From Gp6-AA40 sp035764385 (lineage in GTDB: Bacteria > Acidobacteriota > Vicinamibacteria > Vicinamibacterales > UBA2999): DNA of 36,924 nt. Shown here piece after piece: positions 7,792 through 14,294 of the stretch; the first letter of the stretch is position 1; every line of letters begins with the position of its first letter. The notes below the pieces were generated by a model. That model ran no database searches. It was not told the origin of the DNA and saw nothing but the letters and a program-made list of their open reading frames with translations. Made by a program: the position numbers and the translations under genes. The stretch spans positions 1 through 36,924 of the forward strand of contig DASTZI010000309.1 of assembly GCA_035764385.1 (NCBI GenBank), written 5' to 3'.

Positions 7792-9175
7792 CAAGACCGT
7801 CTTGTTCATCTGCGAGAAGTACTACCTCAGGTTCTATCGACCGCTTGCGGAACGTCTGGTTCAATCCGGGTTCAGGCCCATCTGGGTCACGCTCGACGGC
7901 GCGGATGAGTGGGAGTACGACTATCTCGATCCCGGTCCGGCAATCGAGCAGCTCACCGAACAGCCGGAGTTGCAATGTCGCCCCTCCGTGGATGCGATCT
8001 GCGCGCTCGAGCGCATCGTGTTCGAACGGCCTGATGTATTCCGACAAAGCTACCCGTATACGCTCAACGTCGTCCGCACGTTTGAACGCGCGCGGCGGCT
8101 CGCCGAGGTCTGGTCGCAAGCGACGTTGGCCCTTGTGGCGCGGTTTCAGCCGAGGGCGGTCTTCCTCTGGAACGGCCGGTATCTTCCCTACAGCGCCATA
8201 TCAGCCGCCTGCGAGGCGGCCGGACAGCCGTTCTTCACGAACGAAATAGGCTGGCTGCCTGGCACCATCTTCCTCGATCGCGGACGTCTGTCCGGCGACA
8301 CCTCCGATCTCTTCGGCCGAGGAGCTGGGGCAGCGATAACCACGGACGACGGCAGGGTGGAGGCTTTTCTCAGGGACTATACGGCCAGCAAAGCCACGAT
8401 GGTGTCGCAACGGCTGCTGTCGCCGTCCGAGACACGCCGTAATCTCCTCGGCGCCGACGGACGCTTCCTGCTTGTCTATGGCTGCCAGGTCGATTGGGAT
8501 ACGAACGTCGTCATCGGCGCACGGCGGTTCCATTCCAACGAATCCGCCGTCTCTTTCCTGCTCGAGTGTATGGCCGGTGTGCCGGGCGCTCGCCTCGTCG
8601 TCAAGACGCACCCGCTGGATTCGAAGGACGCCGACACCGCACTGCGTGAGATTGTCGGCAGCCGCGGCACCGTTGTGTCGGACATTCACCCGCATACGTT
8701 GATCGAGGCAGCCGATTGCGTCTCGGTCCGCAATTCAACGCTGGGGTTCGAAGCACTGTGTTATGGGAAACCGTTGATCGCTCTCGAACACGCCAAATAC
8801 TGCGACCCCAAGCTGACACTTCATGTCGAGAATTCCCTCGACGGCGGCGCGAATCTGCAGGCCATCGCTGCCCAACGGTGCGCCGTTCCCGATCGTCTGG
8901 CTCTCCGGCAATTCATGCTGCATGCGATCGATCACTACCTGGTTCCGGTTGGTTATCGCTACTTTTTTAAACCGGACCAACTGGCGATCCTGGCGCATCT
9001 GCAGCGAAACGATAGCCACCGACAGTTGCACCAGGTCCTTCGTAACGTGGAACCGGCAACAGTCGATGCCGATCCAGATGTAGTCCGCGCAATTGGTCGC
9101 GCTGAATTCCACCGCGGTCGGCGGCGATCATTCCTCCGGCGGATCGCCAACAAGCTCGTCGATTGGCGCTTTTAA
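7781..9175 (+). CDS. Capsule polysaccharide biosynthesis protein, KpsS/LipB-like
   Basis: A 464-residue protein beginning SDSKTVLFICEKYYLRFYRP. Its C-terminal half matches the Capsule_synth family (KpsC/KpsS/LipA/LipB): RLVVKTHPLD near residue 275, then the diagnostic CVSVRNSTLGFEALCYGKP near 310-330. A FLWNG segment followed by FFTNEIGWLPGT matches the N-terminal lobe. Family members are beta-Kdo transferases that build the terminal linker on capsular lipid in ABC-dependent export. The gene overlaps the methyltransferase by 11 bp and ends the operon begun by wzm. No KpsC partner occurs in the window. Here it could add Kdo or a related sugar to the chain or lipid end. The family call is fairly safe, the exact reaction is not. 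Confidence 0.8.
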   Translation: MSDSKTVLFICEKYYLRFYRPLAERLVQSGFRPIWVTLDGADEWEYDYLDPGPAIEQLTEQPELQCRPSVDAICALERIVFERPDVFRQSYPYTLNVVRTFERARRLAEVWSQATLALVARFQPRAVFLWNGRYLPYSAISAACEAAGQPFFTNEIGWLPGTIFLDRGRLSGDTSDLFGRGAGAAITTDDGRVEAFLRDYTASKATMVSQRLLSPSETRRNLLGADGRFLLVYGCQVDWDTNVVIGARRFHSNESAVSFLLECMAGVPGARLVVKTHPLDSKDADTALREIVGSRGTVVSDIHPHTLIEAADCVSVRNSTLGFEALCYGKPLIALEHAKYCDPKLTLHVENSLDGGANLQAIAAQRCAVPDRLALRQFMLHAIDHYLVPVGYRYFFKPDQLAILAHLQRNDSHRQLHQVLRNVEPATVDADPDVVRAIGRAEFHRGRRRSFLRRIANKLVDWRF

Positions 9176-9207
9176 GCTGAATTTGCCGTCGATGTCGAGA
9201 CGAGACC

Positions 9208-10116
9208 TCACCTGGTGCGGGCAACCCAGTGATTCAGCCATCCCTCGAAGGTCTGCGCATCCCAGTCGCCGACAACATTACGTGGAATCTGAAACGAGTC
9301 ATCGGTGACGGATGCGAGGCCGCCGGTCGTGGTGCACGCCGATGTGTAGCCGGCGTCACGAACGCGTTGGTGAGTCGCGTCGTCGAACGCGTCGTCACCA
9401 CCGTAAGGATAGGAAAACAGCCGTATCGGCTTTCCAACCGCATGTTCGAGCTGCTGTCGGCCTCCGTCGATCTCTTCCCATTGGTCACTGGCTGAAACCG
9501 CAGTGAGCACGGGGTGCGTCACTGTGTGCGCGCCCACATCAATACCAGTCGTGCCGGCCAATTCGCGGAGCTCTTCCCTCGTCATCCAGCGGTGCGTGTT
9601 GCGTTCAACAGTCCGGATTGCAAGCTGTTCTTCGAGACGATCGAGAAGAGATTCGATGACTGTCGGGCGCATCCGACGGACTCGCCAGTAGAGCGCCATA
9701 TGCGCGCGGGCGCGCGCACTGGGCGAGCGAACGTCGGCCCAGAAGCGTTTGCCGGCGACTTCGAGATCGAGATACCCACCAGCGGGCGCACATCGCATCA
9801 CGAGTTGTTCCAACCGATCCCACCACACCTCGCGACGTTCGCCGATTCTGCCGATCGTAATGAAGAACGTGGCCGGCAGATCCGCCGCAGCGAGCATGGC
9901 TGCCGCGGCGCGATTGTCAGCGTAGCCGTCGTCGAAGGTGATGGCAACTTCGAGGCGCGACCCTTTGGCGTCGCGGAGCGGCACAACGTCATAGTGTTGG
10001 CGAAGGATCTCGCACTGTTCGGCAAAGCGCTCTGGACGGACTGCGAGTCCGTAGGGATCGTGCTCGAGCTGAGCGACCCTGTGATACAGGAGCACGAGCG
10101 TGCCGGCGTGGTTCAC
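9208..10116 (-). CDS. Polysaccharide deacetylase (NodB homology domain, CE4)
   Basis: A 302-residue protein starting at a GTG that overlaps the preceding stop by four bases (GTGA). It has the CE4 motifs in order: TFDDGYADN at 60-68 with the catalytic and metal aspartates, GAHTVTHPVL at 195-204 with both metal-binding histidines, and SYPYGG near 235-240. These enzymes remove acetyl groups from N- or O-acetylated sugars using a divalent metal. There is no signal peptide, so it probably acts on a cytoplasmic or membrane-linked intermediate, or is exported by another route. It is the last gene of the minus-strand export and modification operon. Its target is presumably an acetylated residue of the locus polymer. 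Confidence 0.9.
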   Translation of the reverse strand: MNHAGTLVLLYHRVAQLEHDPYGLAVRPERFAEQCEILRQHYDVVPLRDAKGSRLEVAITFDDGYADNRAAAAMLAAADLPATFFITIGRIGERREVWWDRLEQLVMRCAPAGGYLDLEVAGKRFWADVRSPSARARAHMALYWRVRRMRPTVIESLLDRLEEQLAIRTVERNTHRWMTREELRELAGTTGIDVGAHTVTHPVLTAVSASDQWEEIDGGRQQLEHAVGKPIRLFSYPYGGDDAFDDATHQRVRDAGYTSACTTTGGLASVTDDSFQIPRNVVGDWDAQTFEGWLNHWVARTR

Positions 10117-10919
10117 CGAGCGCGCTCTTTGGTGGCGCGTGCCGCGACGATCAGCGGAAACTCACGATCGAACAGCTGCAGTTCTTCCGGGCGCAACTCC
10201 TCCGCGGCCATTCCATACAAAAACGCGACGCACGAAAGCACGTTGCCGTAGCTGGTCACATCCACAGATGCCTCTGTCACTTCCGCGAGCAGCCACTCCA
10301 AACCCGTTTTCGTGACGCGCCACCGATCGTGGTGAAAGCTTTTGCGGGCGTCATGACGGCCAATGGCGGGCACTGTGAGCAGCAGCACGCCGCCCGCAGC
10401 TAATGCTCGCCAGATGTTGGCGACAGCCGTACGCATGTCCGGCACCAGATGCAACGTCTGCGTGAAGATGATGCAGTCGAACCGCTCAGCAGGGAGGGAA
10501 TCAGGCTCGTCGAGATCGGCAAAAACAGTTGCCAATGGATTCGCCGTATCAATGTCGAGTACGTCGCTGCTCGCCACGCGGCTGCCGCCAAACCGGTGCG
10601 TGTAGTCGGCGTTGAGTACTTCCAGACAGGAGCCGCGGACGTCCGCGCCGTGCGTCGTGAGGAATTGCTCGATGTACACACGATCGATGGGTGTTCCGCG
10701 ATCGTACCCCCAGGACCGACTGAGCGGCGTCGTGCGGCGGAGGCCGCCCCAGGGCACCGTACCCGGCGGGTAATCCGGATCGCTGGTGCCAAAGAGCTGT
10801 CGCACCGCGACAGGGATTCGGTACGCATTCTGCCGTAGGCGGGTTTGAATAGGCGCCGGCAGATGCCGAAGCCACATCCGCGCGGCGTTGCGGCGTCGGC
10901 CCTTAGATGACTCGGTCAT
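10113..10919 (-). CDS. SAM-dependent methyltransferase (type 11-like, polysaccharide-associated)
   Basis: A 268-residue protein starting at ATG 10919, which overlaps the GT2 stop by ATGA; it overlaps the deacetylase start in the same way. The core has SCLEVLNADYTHRFGG in place of the usual glycine-rich motif I, then FDCIIFTQTLHLVPDM and ALAAGGVLLLTVPAIG. This combination belongs to a group of methyltransferases often found beside GT2 enzymes in polysaccharide loci. It probably methylates a sugar, or the terminus of the glycan. Motif I departs from the classical GxGxG pattern (Leu-Asn-Ala instead), which is a property of the group and not obviously a lesion. The frame is open 20 codons upstream, but that would overlap deeply with the preceding gene. 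Confidence 0.83.
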   Translation of the reverse strand: MTESSKGRRRNAARMWLRHLPAPIQTRLRQNAYRIPVAVRQLFGTSDPDYPPGTVPWGGLRRTTPLSRSWGYDRGTPIDRVYIEQFLTTHGADVRGSCLEVLNADYTHRFGGSRVASSDVLDIDTANPLATVFADLDEPDSLPAERFDCIIFTQTLHLVPDMRTAVANIWRALAAGGVLLLTVPAIGRHDARKSFHHDRWRVTKTGLEWLLAEVTEASVDVTSYGNVLSCVAFLYGMAAEELRPEELQLFDREFPLIVAARATKERAR

Positions 10920-11911
10920 CGGTTCCCCAGGACGGCGGAGTCTGTATTGCGCTCGGCGCGAACGAGGCGATCGACCCACAGTTGCGCTTCATCTTTCCAT
11001 TTCTTGTGCGGGTCGCGGCGAGGTCCGGGCGCGCGGCGCTTGATCCCCCATCGACCCACTCGGCTCCACGCGACCTCTACAGCCAGTCGGTAGACGTCGG
11101 GAGCAAATTCGCGAACCAGGTAGCGGCGATCTCCAGCCGCCGCGCGAGAGTAGTGCCGCAGTGCTGCCCGCGACCAGCCGGCGCGCTTGGCCAGCCTCCC
11201 CAGATGGCGATTGAACGCGTTGCGATCGACCACCGCGCCGTGGCGTCGTTCGATTTCGGCGGCCTCAGCGAACATTCCGGGCAAATCGAGCGAGGCGCTC
11301 CCCGCATGGAATCGGTACGCGACGAGCGGTTTCGGCACACACGCTGGCGGTCCTTGCCGCGCCAGTCTGATCCACAAATCCCAGTCGGCAGAGTGATACA
11401 AACTGCCATCGAACACTGGCGGCGATGGCAGCCAGTCTTTCCGCACGATGACATTCGAAGCACCTGCAGGAACCATGTTCCTCGCCATCAATTCCTTGAC
11501 CAATCGGTCCGGCGGCGCCGGCGCCTCGCCTGCGAGAACGCGGTGGTTCGTCGTCATGTCCACTGCACCGGCATACGCCCACTGCCGGTCGCTCAATCGA
11601 AGCGCTTCGAGTTGACACGCGAGCTTGTCAGGTGCCCACAGATCGTCGTCGTCGAGAAACGCGACCCATCGACCTCGCGCTTCGGCAATGCCACGGTTGC
11701 GAGCGGCACTCACGCCGCCAGGGCGCTCGTGGCGAATCACCCGAACGCGGTCGCCAAGGCTCCGCAGCAGTCGAACGGTGTCGTCAGTAGAGCCGTCGTC
11801 GACAACGACAACCTCAAACGCAACGTTTCGCTGCGCGAACACGCTGCGCAGCGTCAATTCGAGCAGCTGACGGCGGTTGTGGGTAGGAATGACGACTGAA
11901 ACTTCCGTCAC
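10916..11911 (-). CDS. Glycosyltransferase family 2
   Basis: A 331-residue GT-A enzyme starting at GTG 11911. Motifs in order: VSVVIPTHNRR, VVVDDGSTDDT at residues 36-46, GVSAARNRG, and the DXD region AFLDDDDLWAPDKL near 84-97, then SADWDLWIRLARQG. The C-terminal 100 residues are basic and may bind membrane or acceptor. It sits between the Wza-type gene (6-bp gap) and a methyltransferase (4-bp overlap), so it is cotranscribed with the export machinery. It is strongly similar to the partial GT2 at 1-615, suggesting duplication within the locus. The sugar specificity is unknown. Confidence 0.9.
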   Translation of the reverse strand: MTEVSVVIPTHNRRQLLELTLRSVFAQRNVAFEVVVVDDGSTDDTVRLLRSLGDRVRVIRHERPGGVSAARNRGIAEARGRWVAFLDDDDLWAPDKLACQLEALRLSDRQWAYAGAVDMTTNHRVLAGEAPAPPDRLVKELMARNMVPAGASNVIVRKDWLPSPPVFDGSLYHSADWDLWIRLARQGPPACVPKPLVAYRFHAGSASLDLPGMFAEAAEIERRHGAVVDRNAFNRHLGRLAKRAGWSRAALRHYSRAAAGDRRYLVREFAPDVYRLAVEVAWSRVGRWGIKRRAPGPRRDPHKKWKDEAQLWVDRLVRAERNTDSAVLGNR

Positions 11912-11917
11912 CGGCGA

Positions 11918-12733
11918 TCAGAAGAACCTTTCGTTGACCACGATTGTGTCACCTGGCTCGACCGTCTTCTGCAGATCGCCGCTGAGCGTCGTTTCCTTTC
12001 CGTCGACAAGGCGAATGATCTGCACGCGACGTGTCGAGCCACGATCAGTGACGCCGCCGGCCAGTGCCAGTGCCTGCCGCACAGTCATTCCAGCTCGGAT
12101 CACAAATTCACCTGGCATGCGTACGTTACCCGACACGAACACCGTCTGCGCGCGGGGAACGAAGATGGTGTCGCCCGGCCGCAGGGCGAGGTTCTGGGCC
12201 AAGGTACCGCTTTGGAGCTTCTGCAGGTCGATGCGGATTGCGTCACCACGTGCGGTGTTCGCGCTGGCAATCGACGCGGGTACGGCGGCCCCGCCGGCAT
12301 CGGAATGGACAATCAGCGCTTCCGTGCCGGCACGCTCAGTGACGGATCCTGCGCGGGCGAGTGCCTCGATCAACGTCATCGACCCGGTGAACTGGAGTGA
12401 ACCCGGTTGCTTCACTTCGCCCATGACGAAAATCTGTTGACTGCGATACTGGTCGACCGTGGCCGTAATCTGCGGGTCCTTCAGAAACCCGTCGGCCAGC
12501 CCTTGCCGAACCTTATCCTCCACGGCCCGAATGCTCAACCCGCCAGCGGCGACCCGGCCGAGCAGCGGATAGGCAAAGGTGCCATCCGCTTCGACGACAA
12601 ATTTTCCAGACAGCTGCGGCTGGTTGTAGACGGTGATGGTGAGTACATCGTTGGGACCCACCACGTACAACCGCGGATCCGCATTTCCCGCCGGAGCCGT
12701 CTGCAGCGCCGCCACCAAAAGAACAATGAGCAT
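11918..12733 (-). CDS. Polysaccharide biosynthesis/export protein (Wza-like, OPX family)
   Basis: A 271-residue protein with a short hydrophobic leader (MLIVLLVAALQTAPAG). A polysaccharide-export domain follows, starting YVVGPNDVLTITVYNQPQLSG and including ADGTFAYPLLGRV. Two SLBB (beta-grasp) domains come next, one beginning near residue 98 (IFVMGEVKQPGSLQF) and one near 185 (VFVSGNVRMPGEFVI). OPX proteins form the periplasmic and outer-membrane conduit for exopolysaccharide and pair with Wzc-type copolymerases; one is encoded at 14295. There is no lipobox cysteine and no C-terminal amphipathic helix like that of E. coli Wza, so this short form may rely on the upstream beta-barrel for crossing the outer membrane. 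It lies 18 bp after the beta-barrel gene. Confidence 0.92.
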   Translation of the reverse strand: MLIVLLVAALQTAPAGNADPRLYVVGPNDVLTITVYNQPQLSGKFVVEADGTFAYPLLGRVAAGGLSIRAVEDKVRQGLADGFLKDPQITATVDQYRSQQIFVMGEVKQPGSLQFTGSMTLIEALARAGSVTERAGTEALIVHSDAGGAAVPASIASANTARGDAIRIDLQKLQSGTLAQNLALRPGDTIFVPRAQTVFVSGNVRMPGEFVIRAGMTVRQALALAGGVTDRGSTRRVQIIRLVDGKETTLSGDLQKTVEPGDTIVVNERFF

Positions 12734-12751
12734 GGTTCGCCCTCGCGAAGA

Positions 12752-13978
12752 TCAGAATCTGTACGTCACGGATGAAGAGATCCGCATCTCCTCGTATTCG
12801 CGTCCTGCCGAGAAGTCCGACGACCGTGTTTGCCGCGTCACTTGAAACCCGACTCGCGACCGGAGCATGGTGCGGCCTACGTCCACACCATAGAGAAGGA
12901 CCCGTTCGGCGCGCGCGCTGCGATCGGCCAGTCCATAGAGCAGCTTGAATCGGCCGACGTTTCCCCCTATGTCCCATGCCGTCCCGAGGCGGTGCGTCAC
13001 GACTCCCTCGGTGCCGGTCTGCAGATAATCCCGCTCGCCTGCGCGGTACGAATACGAAAGATCACGCTGCGATCTCAGCGTCAAGCGTGTTCGCCCAAGC
13101 AACGTATAACTCAGGTCAACACGCGTCACCATTCCCTGAAAGGGGGCGGCATTGCGATCGTTGAAGGTGCGCGACCGTACCCCGACCCGAGCCTCCCCAC
13201 TCACCAATGCGAGCGGGCGGAACTCCACGCTCGACGTCAGTTGAACACCGTGGGCATTGCGCTCCGGAGCGTTGGGCAAGCGTTCGTGATCCTGCTCGAA
13301 CTGGGCTCCGACAGTCGTGAGAGGCGTGAGCGCGTAGCGCACGCTGACGCCGCTGACGGTAGACGTGTCGCCGAGCACGCTCGCCAAGTCCGACTCGAGG
13401 TACACGGTGTCACCGGTGTAGTCCACACGCGAACGCCGCATCATGAGGCCAATCGACGTCTTTGCCGACACGTTGATGTCAACACCTGCGTCCAACGATC
13501 GATCCAGGCGCCGCACCGGGAAGTCGATTTCGAAATTGCGATGGTGGCGAGCGTTCGTCCAACTGCCGCCAGCATGCGGCGTCAGCCGGCCGAGCGCGAT
13601 AGCCACATTGGCACGGCTGTCACTGTCGATCGATCGGATTGCAGCGAACCGCTGGAAGTAATTGAAATCGAGCTGGCCGGCGCCGGTAAACTGCATTCGC
13701 GACCAGGGGAGCGAAGCCAGAATGGAAGGACTCACGGTCGCCGTGAAATCGCCAACGGGCTCAGCCCCCTCGCCGACTCGGAAAACATTGTCGTCCCATC
13801 CGAGGTTCGTGATTTGAACGGCGGGTGCGATCACCCTCTGTGCTTCGGCCGGCGCTGCCGTTTGTCCACGCACGGGTGTTGCAGCGAAGCACACCGCCAG
13901 ACCGATGTAGGTCGCGACGCGCGTGGAGCGGAAGCACCGCCGCAGGGCCACACCACACCATCCGCTCCGTGATTTCAA
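12752..13978 (-). CDS. Outer-membrane beta-barrel protein of exopolysaccharide locus
   Basis: From a TTG at 13978 the product has 408 residues with a signal peptide (basic start, then VATYIGLAVCFAATPVRGQ, cleavage after Ala/Gly-rich end). Alternating hydrophobic and polar strands with many Tyr, Arg and Thr residues follow, ending SSVTYRF. The terminal Phe is the usual BAM recognition signal. The early segment WDDNVFRV is typical of polysaccharide-locus barrels found next to Wza-type proteins. TTG was preferred because GGAAGG lies 7 nt upstream and the protein then starts just before the signal peptide; the frame is open to 14242, and a GTG at 13984 is an alternative. It probably forms the outer-membrane exit pore. 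It is the first gene of the minus-strand operon. Confidence 0.8.
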   Translation of the reverse strand: MKSRSGWCGVALRRCFRSTRVATYIGLAVCFAATPVRGQTAAPAEAQRVIAPAVQITNLGWDDNVFRVGEGAEPVGDFTATVSPSILASLPWSRMQFTGAGQLDFNYFQRFAAIRSIDSDSRANVAIALGRLTPHAGGSWTNARHHRNFEIDFPVRRLDRSLDAGVDINVSAKTSIGLMMRRSRVDYTGDTVYLESDLASVLGDTSTVSGVSVRYALTPLTTVGAQFEQDHERLPNAPERNAHGVQLTSSVEFRPLALVSGEARVGVRSRTFNDRNAAPFQGMVTRVDLSYTLLGRTRLTLRSQRDLSYSYRAGERDYLQTGTEGVVTHRLGTAWDIGGNVGRFKLLYGLADRSARAERVLLYGVDVGRTMLRSRVGFQVTRQTRSSDFSAGREYEEMRISSSVTYRF

Positions 13979-13985
13979 GAACACA

Positions 13986-13991
13986 CCTTCC
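13986..13991 (-). promoter_or_regulatory. Shine-Dalgarno site deciding a TTG start
   Basis: Read on the minus strand this is GGAAGG, 7 nt before the TTG at 13978. No comparable site precedes the other candidate starts of the beta-barrel gene, so it supports the TTG. Confidence 0.5.
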
Positions 13992-14054
13992 GATGAATCG
14001 AATGTGGCGGCCGCCTTGGGTACAGGAGCCAAACCGGGTGCAATGGGCATTCCT

Positions 14055-14070
14055 TGCCGAGACGCGGCCA
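14055..14070 (-). promoter_or_regulatory. Weak sigma-54-like promoter toward the beta-barrel gene
   Basis: On the minus strand this reads TGGCCGCGTCTCGGCA. It keeps the GG and GC dinucleotides at the correct spacing of ten bases but matches only about 7 of the 12 informative positions of TGGCACG-N4-TTGCW. Transcription would begin near 14043, about 65 nt before the TTG start. It could be chance. Confidence 0.25.
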
Positions 14071-14144
14071 GCCTTGGAAGATCGGTTATTCTTTTGGGCC
14101 GGTGCCTGTGGTTACCTAGCCGCGTACTGCCGCGGAAAGTCAGG

Positions 14145-14164
14145 AGTCTGCCAATAGGCAGACT
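14145..14164. repeat. Perfect 20-bp palindrome, candidate enhancer site
   Basis: Arms AGTCTGCC and GGCAGACT are perfectly complementary around a four-base centre. The centre lies about 113 bp upstream of the predicted sigma-54 start at 14268, a normal distance for an NtrC-type activator site. On the plus strand TTTT follows, so it could alternatively be a short intrinsic terminator, but no plus-strand gene lies upstream to terminate. Confidence 0.6.
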
Positions 14165-14241
14165 TTTGTCGAATCGCGGCGCGACGGCTCGGACCGCGGC
14201 CTGGTAACTACCGCTCATGCACGGTTTTTTTGACGTGGACA

Positions 14242-14257
14242 TGGCCCGGTTCCTGCT
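14242..14257 (+). promoter_or_regulatory. Sigma-54 (-24/-12) promoter of the wzc-like operon
   Basis: The sequence TGGCCCGGTTCCTGCT matches TGGCACG-N4-TTGCW at 10 of 12 informative positions, including the invariant GG and GC with exact spacing. Transcription is predicted to start near 14268, giving a 27-nt leader before ATG 14295. Expression would need RpoN and an ATP-driven activator, neither of which is encoded in the window. Confidence 0.62.
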
Positions 14258-14294
14258 GGATTAAGACGCCCTCGACACCAACGCCATTCTAAGT

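Larger units (their letters stand above)
13979..14294. promoter_or_regulatory. Divergent control region of the two export operons
   Basis: This 316-bp gap separates the minus-strand beta-barrel/Wza operon from the plus-strand Wzc operon. It holds a perfect 20-bp palindrome (14145-14164), a seven-base T tract (14225-14231) that could bend DNA, a strong sigma-54 promoter match facing Wzc (14242-14257) and a weaker one facing the beta-barrel gene (14055-14070). The left third is open in the barrel frame but reads unlike a coding sequence. The layout suggests one enhancer-binding regulator serving both operons. Confidence 0.6.

Noticed and set aside
12830..13972. A long plus-strand open frame opposite the beta-barrel gene.
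   Set aside because: Its translation shows no family features, while the minus strand has a signal peptide, barrel pattern and terminal Phe. It is a GC-bias shadow.
14145..14167. Intrinsic terminator reading on the plus strand (stem followed by TTTT).
   Set aside because: No plus-strand gene lies upstream to terminate, and the T run is only four bases. An activator site fits the setting better.
14101..14240. Possible cyclic-di-GMP or other riboswitch in the divergent gap, because of several stems and GGTTACC/GGTAAC blocks.
   Set aside because: The conserved GCAAA and related core nucleotides of known classes could not be found on either strand; the stems fit protein-binding or chance better.
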